A DNA stretch of 64,000 nucleotides from JAEUJM01 sp044221555. GTDB lineage: Bacteria > Actinomycetota > Acidimicrobiia > Acidimicrobiales > DATDAH01. The stretch covers positions 124,001 to 188,000 of the forward strand of contig JBGAOY010000005.1 in assembly GCA_044221555.1 (NCBI GenBank). Reading direction: 5' to 3'. The translations under genes were made by a program, and so were the position numbers. Each line of letters begins with the position of its first letter. The stretch's first letter is position 1. A model generated the notes under the pieces. It was given only the letters and a program-made list of their open reading frames with translations. It searched no databases and was not told the origin of the DNA. This document shows positions 50,594-58,899 of the stretch, in pieces.

Positions 50594-50620
50594 GGGTGTG
50601 ATTCGAACGGGTGTGATTCG
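50594..50620. repeat. Two 12-bp direct repeats upstream of the sigma gene
   Basis: GGGTGTGATTCG occurs twice (50594-50605 and 50609-50620) with a 15-bp period. The position, 80-106 bp upstream of the sigma-factor ATG, fits an activator or autoregulation site. Confidence 0.6.
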
Positions 50621-50636
50621 GCAGGGCCCGCGCCGA

Positions 50637-50684
50637 GGACGGTCGGTCAGGAGACGTGTGTCCTGCCGCGGGGGCCGACCGTCC
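50637..50684 (-). terminator. Hairpin after the 134-residue gene
   Basis: A 10-bp perfect stem (GGACGGTCGG with CCGACCGTCC) encloses a smaller CAGGA/TCCTG stem. It lies 51 nt beyond the stop at 50736. Confidence 0.5.
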
Positions 50685-50735
50685 GCCCAGAGCGTGCCCC
50701 ACCTGCGGATGCGCACGCCCGGTCGGCCCCCGAGG

Positions 50736-51140
50736 TCAGGCCTCGACGACCGTGAGCTCACGGGTGAGCACGTCGAGGAAATCCCGGAGCAGACGGATCG
50801 TGCCGTCCTCGCCCACGCCGCTGTCCTCCGCGGCGCCAGGCGCATCCACCCGCACCAGGAGCTCGGTGATCGGGTGGCGGCCACCGTGCACGACGATCGT
50901 GGTGAGGGTGGCCAGGCCCTCGAAGTCGCCGGCGCGCCACGCCATCGGGAACCGGGCCACGTGGCGGCTCACCACCGCGCTCTGGATCCGCCGCACCTCG
51001 GACGGCAGCCCCGTCACCTTCTGGAGGGCGCGCTCGAACAGGTCCTGGGCCGAGGGGGCCTCGAACTCGGCCACGATGTCCTCGAACCTGCGACCGACGT
51101 AGTCGCACAGTTGGATGGTCTCGCCACTGGTGTGAGACAT
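50736..51140 (-). CDS. Uncharacterised conserved protein
   Basis: The 134-residue cytoplasmic protein (MSHTSGETIQLCDYVGRRFE onward) has a long helical start followed by strands (TLTTIVVHGGRHPITELLVR) and a C-terminal helix. No known family was recognised; the pattern loosely resembles SRPBCC/START-like proteins. The ATG at 51140 has AGGTGAGG just upstream. It lies 60 bp downstream of the WS/DGAT pair on the same strand and may be read through from it. Confidence 0.6.
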   Translation of the reverse strand: MSHTSGETIQLCDYVGRRFEDIVAEFEAPSAQDLFERALQKVTGLPSEVRRIQSAVVSRHVARFPMAWRAGDFEGLATLTTIVVHGGRHPITELLVRVDAPGAAEDSGVGEDGTIRLLRDFLDVLTRELTVVEA

Positions 51141-51200
51141 CCTCACCTGTCCGGGATCTGACCTCATGGGGCCATGTTCTGCCCCATGCCGCCGGGGTTC

Positions 51201-52604
51201 CTAGGGCCGAAGGTCCCGGGTCGCCGCGGTCAGGTCGCCGACCGCCGCAGGGATGGCGTCGGCCAGCACCCCCACGTCCGGCGCCGTGTCCCGGTCACCG
51301 GTGACGCCGAAGGAGAGGCGGCCGTTGTAGGAGAGGATGGCGGTGCCCACGCGCACCCCGTGGGTGATGGGCACGAAGGGCCGGTACTCGAGCATCTCGC
51401 GACCCAGGCAGTACAGCGGGAACTGGGGGCCGGGCACGTTGGTGGTGACCGTGTTCACCGACCGCTGGGGCAGCCGATGCATGAGGCGGGTGGCCACGCG
51501 GCTGACGGTCCCCAGCACCATGGGGGGTGCCAACGCCCCGAGGGTGGTGACGGCCTCGCCGGCGTCGGCCATGTGGGATCGCTTGAGGTCGGCCATGTCG
51601 GCGGTCACCTTCACCAGGCGCTCGACGGGGTCGGCCACGTCGATCGGAAGGTCGAACAGGATCGCGGACACCCGGTTGTCGGGCACCCCGTCGCCGCCGG
51701 TCGTGCGCACCGACACCGGCACCAACGTTCGCAGCGCGGCCGTGTCGGGATCCTCGCCGCGGCTGGCGAGCAGGGCCCGGTAGCCCCCGCTCACCACGGC
51801 CAGCACCACGTCGTTCACGGTGCCGCCCAACGCCCTGCCGATGGCCTTCACCTCATCGAGCGAGGCCGACGAGTGGGCCCACGAGCGGCCGGGCCCGATG
51901 GGGCCCTCGATCGACAGCGGTGGGGTGGAGCCGAGGTGCCGGCCGAAGCCCACCAGACCCTCGCCCGTCTGGGTGAGCGCGCGGTACGCGTGGAGCGGAT
52001 CGCGCCACAATGCCGCCGGCACCTGGGCCATCAGCGACCACGCGTCGCCGGCGAGCCCCGACCACGCGTCGACCACCTGGGCCAGCCCCGACGGCTCGGG
52101 CTCGGGCACCCAGGGCTCGGCCTCGGGCAGCTCGACGTCGCGTTCGAGGTCGAGCAGCACGGTCAGCAGGCCCACCCCCGAGATGCCGTCCACCATCGCG
52201 TGGTGCACCTTGAACACGAGCGCCCAGCGACCGTCGGGCAGGCCCCGCACGAGGCGGGTGTCCCACAGGGGTCGATCGCGGTCGAGCGGGAGCGACATGA
52301 GGTCGGCCATCAGCGCGCTGAGCGCGGCGTCGTCGCCGGGGGCCGGAAGAGTCACCTCGCCGACGTGGTCGGCCAGGTCGAAGTCGGTGTCGTCGACCCA
52401 CACCGGCCGACCCAGCTCGAAGGGCACCGCCCGCACCCGCTGGCGGTAGCGCGGGATCAGGTGCAGCTTGGCCCGGAGCAGGTCCGCGAGCTCCTCGATG
52501 TCGGGGGCGGGCCCCTCGAACACCGACAGGCCGGCGATGTGCAGGTGGGTGACGTCGTCCTCGAGGTGCAGGAACTCGGCGTCGAGGGGGCCCAGCCGGT
52601 CCAT
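51201..52604 (-). CDS. WS/DGAT wax ester synthase/diacylglycerol acyltransferase (gene 2)
   Basis: This enzyme joins acyl-CoA to fatty alcohols or diacylglycerol to make wax esters or triacylglycerol storage lipid. The 467-residue protein has the catalytic HHAMVDGISG motif, MDRLGPLDAEFLHLEDD at the start, RPLWDTRLVRGLPDGRWALV before the histidines and the C-terminal NTVTTNVPGPQFPLY. Its ATG overlaps the stop of the second WS/DGAT gene by one base, so both come from one transcript. It probably acts at the membrane or lipid-droplet surface. Confidence 0.92.
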   Translation of the reverse strand: MDRLGPLDAEFLHLEDDVTHLHIAGLSVFEGPAPDIEELADLLRAKLHLIPRYRQRVRAVPFELGRPVWVDDTDFDLADHVGEVTLPAPGDDAALSALMADLMSLPLDRDRPLWDTRLVRGLPDGRWALVFKVHHAMVDGISGVGLLTVLLDLERDVELPEAEPWVPEPEPSGLAQVVDAWSGLAGDAWSLMAQVPAALWRDPLHAYRALTQTGEGLVGFGRHLGSTPPLSIEGPIGPGRSWAHSSASLDEVKAIGRALGGTVNDVVLAVVSGGYRALLASRGEDPDTAALRTLVPVSVRTTGGDGVPDNRVSAILFDLPIDVADPVERLVKVTADMADLKRSHMADAGEAVTTLGALAPPMVLGTVSRVATRLMHRLPQRSVNTVTTNVPGPQFPLYCLGREMLEYRPFVPITHGVRVGTAILSYNGRLSFGVTGDRDTAPDVGVLADAIPAAVGDLTAATRDLRP

Positions 52605-54043
52605 CAGGCCCGCCCCACGGCCAGCGTGTCGTCGAACGACTGCCGCACGCAGTCGGCCAGCAACCCGGGATCGGGCACCGAGGCGGTGTCGATGGTCAGC
52701 CCCACGCACCCCACGCCCACGTGCGACAGCAGCGCGACGCTGAGCGCGGCGCCACTCGGCGGGGCGAAGGCCCACTCACGCTGCACCTCGGCACCCGCCA
52801 GGAAGTGACGGGTGGGCACGCCGGGGACGTTGGTGACGACGGCGTCGACGCCTTTCAGCATGCCCCCGAAGATCGCGGTGGTGACCGTGATGGGCAGCCG
52901 ATCGAGCACCGCGGCGATGGGCTCGGTGAACGCCAGCGACGGTTCGTCCCGCCATTGGCGGGCGACCCGGCCGACGACCGAGATGCGGTGGCGGGGGTCG
53001 CGCACGCTCGCGGGCACCGCGAACCGGGCGGGCACGAACCGGTTGCCGCCGAGGGGGTCACCCTCGTGGCGCACGTTGATCGGCATGGTGAAGCGAAGCT
53101 CGCGCAGCGGCGCGCCGTGGTGGCGGTGGTAGTCGGCGAGGCCGCCGACGACCGCCGAGAGGAAGGCGTCGTTCACGCTGCCCCCCGCGGCGTGCCCGGC
53201 GTCGCGCAGGTCCTCGAACGGCACCTCGAAGGCCTCGAAACGGCGGGCCAGGCTGCGGTCGCGCATGATGGGCGAGCACGGCTCGGTGACCGGGCGCACG
53301 AGGCGCCCCAGCGACACACCGAGGCGGGCGAGGTCCTGGGCACTGCCGAGCGGCCGGCGAGCGAACCCGGCGAGCGCCCCGGAGACCGCAGCCGGCGCGC
53401 GGCCGGTGGTGCGGCCGAGGCCCCACAGGTTCTCGAGCACCGAGCTCGTCACCATCGACACGGCGCTCGGCGCGTCCGCCGGCGCCGCCGGGGCGCCGGG
53501 CGACTCGGGCTCGTCCGCCTCACGCTCACCGTCGACCAGCATCAGGGCGAGGCGGATGCCCCCCACCCCGTCGGTGACCGTGTGGTGCACCTTCTGGATG
53601 AAGGCCGCGGCGCCGTCGGGAAGGCCTTCGACCACGGTGAACTCCCACAGTGGCCGGGCCCGGTCGAACGGGGCCATGGCCAGCGGCTGCGCCACGTCGA
53701 GCGCCATCCGCAGCGGGTCGACCGGCCCGGTCCCCTGCGGTTCGGGGGCCCGCACCCGGCGCAGGTGGTAGCCCAGGTCGAAGCGGGGGTCGTCCACCCA
53801 CCGGGGCGGCCCGATCCGCAGGGGCGGCACCAGCACCCGCTGGCGGAGGCGGGGCACCAGCAGCGAACCGTGCAGCAGGCGGCGCTCCAGCCGCTCCCGA
53901 TCGGGAACCCGGTCCAACAACGCGACCGCGGTGATGGTCGACCGCAGCACGGGGTCCTTCTCGATGTCCCACAGCACCGAGTCCGACGCCCCCAGGCGCC
54001 GATCGAACGACGGCTCGACCCACGGATTCGACGTATTCCCCAC
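52604..54043 (-). CDS. WS/DGAT wax ester synthase/diacylglycerol acyltransferase (gene 1)
   Basis: The 479-residue protein is the first gene of the WS/DGAT pair. It has the catalytic HHTVTDGVGG, RPLWEFTVVEGLPDGAAAFI, the PINVRHEGDPLGGN segment and VVTNVPGVPTRHFL. It differs clearly from its neighbour in sequence, so the two may prefer different acceptors or form a heteromer. The GTG at 54043 follows GATGAT by 6 nt (leaderless pattern), and a DosR-like box lies 23 bp beyond that. Mycobacterial tgs1, a WS/DGAT, is a known DosR target. Confidence 0.92.
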   Translation of the reverse strand: MGNTSNPWVEPSFDRRLGASDSVLWDIEKDPVLRSTITAVALLDRVPDRERLERRLLHGSLLVPRLRQRVLVPPLRIGPPRWVDDPRFDLGYHLRRVRAPEPQGTGPVDPLRMALDVAQPLAMAPFDRARPLWEFTVVEGLPDGAAAFIQKVHHTVTDGVGGIRLALMLVDGEREADEPESPGAPAAPADAPSAVSMVTSSVLENLWGLGRTTGRAPAAVSGALAGFARRPLGSAQDLARLGVSLGRLVRPVTEPCSPIMRDRSLARRFEAFEVPFEDLRDAGHAAGGSVNDAFLSAVVGGLADYHRHHGAPLRELRFTMPINVRHEGDPLGGNRFVPARFAVPASVRDPRHRISVVGRVARQWRDEPSLAFTEPIAAVLDRLPITVTTAIFGGMLKGVDAVVTNVPGVPTRHFLAGAEVQREWAFAPPSGAALSVALLSHVGVGCVGLTIDTASVPDPGLLADCVRQSFDDTLAVGRA

Positions 54044-54049
54044 GGCGCC

Positions 54050-54055
54050 ATCATC
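54050..54055 (-). promoter_or_regulatory. -10-like box of the WS/DGAT operon
   Basis: GATGAT on the minus strand ends 6 nt before the GTG and lies 23 bp from the nearer DosR-like box. Confidence 0.45.
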
Positions 54056-54078
54056 ACCCCGACGGTGCCGCCCGGGAA

Positions 54079-54092
54079 GGGCCGAACGTCCC
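54079..54092 (-). promoter_or_regulatory. DosR/DevR-like box upstream of the WS/DGAT operon
   Basis: Read on the minus strand the site is GGGACGTTCGGCCC, matching the mycobacterial DosR core GGGACTWWAGTCCC at 11 of 14 positions. It is centred about 43 bp upstream of the likely leaderless start. The identical 14-mer occurs in the other orientation at 54128-54141. Confidence 0.6.
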
Positions 54093-54127
54093 CTCGACAC
54101 CGGCTGGGCCCATCGGAGGCCCGACAA

Positions 54128-54141
54128 GGGACGTTCGGCCC
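54128..54141 (+). promoter_or_regulatory. DosR/DevR-like box upstream of the PFOR gene
   Basis: GGGACGTTCGGCCC lies 23 bp before an AATGCT -10-like box and is centred about 44 bp upstream of the ATG. With 54078-54092 it forms a 15-bp perfect inverted repeat with a 35-bp spacer. The two start codons diverge, so it cannot be a terminator. Confidence 0.6.
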
Positions 54142-54164
54142 TCGCCATCGGGCCCGTGGTGGGG

Positions 54165-54170
54165 AATGCT
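54165..54170 (+). promoter_or_regulatory. -10-like box of the PFOR gene
   Basis: AATGCT ends 8 nt before the ATG at 54179, mirroring the layout of the divergent WS/DGAT promoter. Confidence 0.4.
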
Positions 54171-54178
54171 CACGGCTA

Positions 54179-57100
54179 ATGACCATGACCCGCACCGCCA
54201 CCCCGGCACGGCGTGCCTGCATCGACGGCAACGAGGCAGCTGCGCGCGTGGCCTACGCGCTCAGCGAGGTGATGGCGATCTACCCCATCACCCCGGCCAC
54301 GAAGATGGGCGAGTTGGCCGACGACTGGGCGGCCGCGTCCACCCCCAACCTGTGGGGCCTCGTGCCCGAGGTGATCGAGATGCAGTCCGAGGCGGGGGCG
54401 GCCGGCGCCCTCCACGGGGCGCTGCAGCGGGGCGCGCTGTCCACCACCTTCACGGCCTCGCAGGGCCTGCTGCTCATGATCCCCAACATGTTCAAGGTCG
54501 CCGGCGAGCTGACCCCCGCGGTGATCCACGTCGCCGCCCGCACCGTGGCCACCCACGCCCTGTCGATCTTCGGCGACCACAGCGACGTCATGCACGCCCG
54601 CACCACCGGCTGGGCCATGCTGTCGTCGGGCTCACCGCAGGAGGCGCACGACCTGGCCCTCGTGGCCCATGCCGCGACCCTGCGGTCGCGGGTGCCGTTC
54701 CTCCACTTCTTCGACGGGTTCCGCACGTCGCACGAGATCGACCCCGTCACCCTCCTCGGCGACGACGACCTGGCCGCGCTCGTGAGCGACGACGACGTGC
54801 TGGCCTTCCGGGCCCGCGCCCTCACCCCCGATGCGCCCGTGCTGCGAGGCAGCGCCCAGAACCCCGACGTCTTCTTCCAGGGCCGTGAAGCCTCCAACCC
54901 GTTCCACCTGGCCGTGCCCGCGGTGGTGCAGGAGGCCATGGACGCCCTCGCCGAGCGCACGGGCCGCCGATACGGGCTGGTGGAGTACCACGGTGCGGCC
55001 GACGCCGACCGGGTGGTGGTGATGATGGGCTCCGGGGCGGGCACCACCCGAGAGACCGTCGACGCGCTGAACGCCGCCGGCGAGCGCGTGGGCCTGCTCA
55101 CCGTCCGGCTCTACCGCCCGTTCCCCGCCGCCGAGCTCGTGGCCCTTTTGCCGCCCACCACCCGGGCGGTCGCGGTGCTCGACCGCACGAAGGAGCCCGG
55201 CGCCGTGGGCGAGCCGCTGTACCAGGACGTCGTGGCCGCCCTGGCCGAGGACCGCCAGCAGGTCATGCCGGTGTTCGCGGGCCCCACACCGCTGGTGATC
55301 GGCGGCCGCTACGGGCTGTCGTCCAAGGAGTTCCGCCCCGCCCACGCCAAGGCCGTGTTCGACGAGCTCGGCACCGCGGCGCCGAAGCCGCACTTCACCG
55401 TGGGCATCGTCGACGACGTCACCCACCTGAGCCTCGACGTGGACGACGCCTTCCGGGCCCCCCGGCCCGACGGCGAGGTCCAGGCCCTCTTCTTCGGCCT
55501 CGGCGCCGATGGCACGGTCGGGGCCACCAAGTCGTCGGTGAAGATCATCGGCGAGCACACCGACCTGTGGGCCCAGGGCTACTTCGTGTTCGACTCGAAG
55601 AAGTCGGGCTCGTCGACCGTGTCGCACCTGCGCTTCGGCCCCGAGCCCATCGGGTCGACCTACCTCATCGAGGACGCCGACTTCGTGGCCTGCCACCAGT
55701 TCGGCCTGCTCGAGCCGATGCGGGTGCTCGACCGCGCCCGGCCCGGCGCCACCCTGCTCGTGAACAGCCCGTACCCGCCCGACCGGGTGTGGGGACACCT
55801 GCCCCGCTCGATCCAGGACCAGATCGTGGCCAAGGGGGTCGCCCTGTGGGTGATCGACGCGTACAAGGTGGCCCGCGAGGAGGGCATGGGCACCCGCATC
55901 AACACGGTCATGCAGCCCTGCTTCTTCCAACTGGCAGGCGTGCTGCCCGCCGACGAGGCGATGGCCCACATCAAGGCGTCGATCGAGGCCACCTACGGGC
56001 GCCGTGGGCGTCACCTGGTCGAGCGCAACTTCGCGGCGGTCGACCGCTCGCTGGCCGAGATGGCGCCGGTGCCCGTACCCGCCGAGGTGGGCCCGGAGTC
56101 GGCGCCGGTGCCGGACGCGATCATCACCGGCAGCGACCCCGACTTCGTCCGGCGGGTCACCGCCCGCCTGCTGGCGGGCGAGGGCGACCTGCTCCCCGTG
56201 AGTGCCCTGCCGGCGGACGGCACCTTCCCGACGGGCACCGCCCGCTACGAGAAGCGGGCCATCGCCACCGAGTTGCCCATCTGGGACCCCGAGATCTGCA
56301 TCGACTGCGCGAAGTGCGCGGTCGTGTGCCCGCACGCCGCCATCCGGGTGAAGGTGTTCACCCCCGACGCCCTGGCCGACGCCCCCGACGGCTTCCCCTC
56401 CAAGGCGTTCCGCTCCCACGACCTGCCCGATCACCGGCTCACCGTCCAGGTGGCGCCCGACGACTGCACCGGGTGCGGCGTGTGCGTGGACGTGTGCCCG
56501 GCCAAGGACAAGACCGAGGTCCGCCACAAGGCCATCAACATGGAGCCGGCGCTCGAGCACCGCGACGTCGAGCGGCCCCGCTGGGAGTTCTTCTCGTCGA
56601 TCGCCCCGCTCGACCGCGACCTGCTCCCCCACGACACCGCCAAGGGCTCGCAGGTGCTCGAGCCGCTGTTCGAGTTCTCCGGCGCGTGCGCCGGCTGCGG
56701 CGAGACGCCGTACCTGAAGCTGCTCAGCCAGCTCTTCGGCGACCGAATCGTCGTCGCCAACGCCACGGGATGCTCGTCGATCTACGGCGGCAACCTCCCC
56801 ACCACCCCGTGGACCGTCAACGCCGAGGGCCGTGGGCCGGCGTGGGCCAACTCGCTGTTCGAGGACAACGCCGAGTTCGGGCTCGGCCTGCGCCTGGGCC
56901 TCGACGCCCAGGTGGGGCAGGCCCGCACCCTGGTGGGCCGACTCGGGGGCACCCTCGGCGACGACCTGGCGGCCGCGCTGCTGGACGACGACACGTCACC
57001 GGAGCGCCGCGCCGACGAGGCGTCGGTCGTGGCCCAACGGCGCCACATCGCCGCCGCGAAGGACCTGCTGGTGGCCCCCGCCGCCGCGGGCGACGCCGAC

Positions 57101-57871
57101 GCCCGTCACCTGCTGGCCGTGATCGACTCGCTGGCCGACCAGGGCATCTGGATCGTGGGGGGCGACGGTTGGGCCTACGACATCGGGTTCGGGGGCCTCG
57201 ACCACGTGCTGTCGTCCGGGCGCAACGTGAACGTGCTGGTGCTCGACACCGAGGTGTACTCCAACACCGGTGGCCAGGCGTCGAAGGCCACGCCCCTCGG
57301 CGCGGTGGCCAAGTTCGCGGCGTCGGGCAAGGCCACCGGCAAGAAGGACCTGGGCGCCATCGCCCGGGCCTACGGCAACGTGTACGTCGCCCAGATCTCG
57401 ATGGGCGCCAACGACCGTCAGGCCACCAAGGCCTTCCTCGAGGCCGCGGCCTGGCCCGGGCCGTCGCTGCTGATCGCCTACAGCACCTGCATCGCCCACG
57501 GCATCGACATGTCGAAGTCGATGTCGCACCAGCACGATGCGGTGAAGAGCGGCTACTGGCCCCTCTACCGGTTCCAGCCCAGCCGCGAGGACGGCGGGCA
57601 CCCGTTCCGGCTCGACTCGAAGCGGCCGACGATCCCCGTGTCGGCCTTCGCCGGCACCGAGACCCGCTTCGCGGTGCTGTCACGCACCCACCCCGAGCAC
57701 GCCGAGCACCTGCACGCGCTGGCGCAGGCCGAGGTGGACGAGCGCTGGCACCTCTACGAGCAACTCGCCGCCATCGAGCGCACCATCCCCCACGAGCCCG
57801 ACCCCGACGTCCAACCCGAGGTCGACACCGATGCGGGCTACCGCCACGAGGGAGGAGGCCGCCACTCATGA
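54179..57871 (+). CDS. nifJ: Pyruvate:ferredoxin (flavodoxin) oxidoreductase, single chain
   Basis: This enzyme oxidises pyruvate to acetyl-CoA and CO2 and reduces ferredoxin or flavodoxin. The 1230-residue protein is the fused NifJ form: N-terminal pyrophosphate/CoA domain (ALSEVMAIYPITPATKMGEL, SIFGDHSDVMHAR), a gamma-type domain (FFGLGADGTVGATKSSVKII), two [4Fe-4S] motifs (Cys707-710-713-717 and Cys763-766-769-773), then the thiamine-diphosphate domain with the third-cluster CAGCGETPYLKLL (Cys837), GDGWAYDIGFGGLDHV and VLDTEVYSNTGGQ. It needs low oxygen, which agrees with the DosR-like box upstream. Two ATGs (54179, 54185) are possible starts. It overlaps the next gene. Confidence 0.96.
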   Translation: MTMTRTATPARRACIDGNEAAARVAYALSEVMAIYPITPATKMGELADDWAAASTPNLWGLVPEVIEMQSEAGAAGALHGALQRGALSTTFTASQGLLLMIPNMFKVAGELTPAVIHVAARTVATHALSIFGDHSDVMHARTTGWAMLSSGSPQEAHDLALVAHAATLRSRVPFLHFFDGFRTSHEIDPVTLLGDDDLAALVSDDDVLAFRARALTPDAPVLRGSAQNPDVFFQGREASNPFHLAVPAVVQEAMDALAERTGRRYGLVEYHGAADADRVVVMMGSGAGTTRETVDALNAAGERVGLLTVRLYRPFPAAELVALLPPTTRAVAVLDRTKEPGAVGEPLYQDVVAALAEDRQQVMPVFAGPTPLVIGGRYGLSSKEFRPAHAKAVFDELGTAAPKPHFTVGIVDDVTHLSLDVDDAFRAPRPDGEVQALFFGLGADGTVGATKSSVKIIGEHTDLWAQGYFVFDSKKSGSSTVSHLRFGPEPIGSTYLIEDADFVACHQFGLLEPMRVLDRARPGATLLVNSPYPPDRVWGHLPRSIQDQIVAKGVALWVIDAYKVAREEGMGTRINTVMQPCFFQLAGVLPADEAMAHIKASIEATYGRRGRHLVERNFAAVDRSLAEMAPVPVPAEVGPESAPVPDAIITGSDPDFVRRVTARLLAGEGDLLPVSALPADGTFPTGTARYEKRAIATELPIWDPEICIDCAKCAVVCPHAAIRVKVFTPDALADAPDGFPSKAFRSHDLPDHRLTVQVAPDDCTGCGVCVDVCPAKDKTEVRHKAINMEPALEHRDVERPRWEFFSSIAPLDRDLLPHDTAKGSQVLEPLFEFSGACAGCGETPYLKLLSQLFGDRIVVANATGCSSIYGGNLPTTPWTVNAEGRGPAWANSLFEDNAEFGLGLRLGLDAQVGQARTLVGRLGGTLGDDLAAALLDDDTSPERRADEASVVAQRRHIAAAKDLLVAPAAAGDADARHLLAVIDSLADQGIWIVGGDGWAYDIGFGGLDHVLSSGRNVNVLVLDTEVYSNTGGQASKATPLGAVAKFAASGKATGKKDLGAIARAYGNVYVAQISMGANDRQATKAFLEAAAWPGPSLLIAYSTCIAHGIDMSKSMSHQHDAVKSGYWPLYRFQPSREDGGHPFRLDSKRPTIPVSAFAGTETRFAVLSRTHPEHAEHLHALAQAEVDERWHLYEQLAAIERTIPHEPDPDVQPEVDTDAGYRHEGGGRHS

Positions 57872-58899
57872 TGCTGCGCACGCCGTACCTGGGATTCGAC
57901 CTCCGCTCGCCGATCGTCGCCTCGGCGGGCCCGCTCACCCGTGACCTCGACACGCTGCGCCAGATCGACGAGGCCGGAGCCGGCGCGGTCGTCCTTCCCT
58001 CGCTGTTCGAGGAGGAGGTGGTGGCCGAGGAGCTCGAGCTGAACCAGGCCCTCGAACAGGGAACGGGCCACTTCGCCGAGTCGCTCGACTACTTCCCGGC
58101 CATCCCCCGCCTCGACACCGCCTTCGACCGATACATCGATCTGCTCACCGGGGCCAAGGGCGTCACGGAGGCCCCGGTGGTGGCGAGCCTGAACGCCACG
58201 ACCGGCGGCGGCTGGGTGCGCTACTCGGAGCTGCTCGAAGAGGCCGGCGCCGATGCCCTGGAGCTGAACCTCTACCGGGTGGCCGCGGACCCCGGCCACG
58301 ACGCCACCGCCGTCGAGCACCGGGACCTGGAGTTGATCCGCCAGGTGCGGGCGGCCATCACCCTGCCGCTGGCGGTCAAGCTCAGCCCCTTCTACTCGTC
58401 GTTCAGCCACTTCGCCCAGGCCGCGGTCGAGGCCGGCGCCGACGGGTTGGTGCTGTTCAACCGCTTCTACCAGCCCGACGTCGACCTGGAGACCCTCGAC
58501 GTGGTCCCCCGGCTGGAGCTGAGCGCCCCCGGCGAGCTGCGCCTGCCGATGCGATGGATCGCCATGCTCCGGCCCCAGCTCCCCGACACCGTCAGCCTGG
58601 CGGCCACGTCGGGTGTGCACTCCGGACTGGACGTCGCCAAGGCGCTGCTCGTGGGTGCCGACGTGGCGATGACCACCTCGGCGCTGCTGCGCCACGGCAC
58701 CGGGCACCTCGAGACCATGCGGGACGAGCTGGTGGCCTGGCTGACCGAGCACGACTACGAGAGCGTGGGGCAACTGCGGGGCAGCGTGAGCCAGCGCAAC
58801 GCGGACGACCCCTCGGCGTTCGAACGGGCCAACTACCGCCAGACCCTCGGGTCGTGGGACCACCACACCAGCACCCCGGGTGCCGCCCATGCGCCGTGA
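57868..58899 (+). CDS. Dihydroorotate-dehydrogenase-like flavoprotein
   Basis: The 343-residue protein is a TIM-barrel flavoprotein related to class 1 dihydroorotate dehydrogenase: YLGFDLRSPIVASAGPLTRD, VVASLNATTGGGW, ADALELNLY, LPLAVKLSPFYSSFSHFAQA and LFNRFYQPDVDL. Genes of this type often lie next to nifJ and are thought to work with reduced ferredoxin rather than in pyrimidine synthesis, but this is not proven. GGAGGAGG lies 9 nt before the ATG, which overlaps the nifJ stop, so expression is coupled. Confidence 0.88.
   Translation: MMLRTPYLGFDLRSPIVASAGPLTRDLDTLRQIDEAGAGAVVLPSLFEEEVVAEELELNQALEQGTGHFAESLDYFPAIPRLDTAFDRYIDLLTGAKGVTEAPVVASLNATTGGGWVRYSELLEEAGADALELNLYRVAADPGHDATAVEHRDLELIRQVRAAITLPLAVKLSPFYSSFSHFAQAAVEAGADGLVLFNRFYQPDVDLETLDVVPRLELSAPGELRLPMRWIAMLRPQLPDTVSLAATSGVHSGLDVAKALLVGADVAMTTSALLRHGTGHLETMRDELVAWLTEHDYESVGQLRGSVSQRNADDPSAFERANYRQTLGSWDHHTSTPGAAHAP

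Noticed and set aside
54078..54142. 15-bp inverted repeat considered as a transcription terminator
   Set aside because: The flanking genes diverge, so no transcript end is expected; the arms read better as two DosR-like boxes.
52721..54178. Plus-strand extension of the PFOR frame by about 486 codons
   Set aside because: It is antisense to WS/DGAT gene 1, has shadow composition, and PFOR homologues start at the ATG near 54179.
54632..56632. Long minus-strand frame opposite nifJ
   Set aside because: Val/Gly/His/Arg-rich antisense shadow with no motif.
55567..57867. Second plus-strand frame inside nifJ that runs into the dihydroorotate-dehydrogenase-like gene
   Set aside because: Arg/Gly/Pro-rich shadow frame; the real gene starts at 57868 with a strong ribosome binding site.
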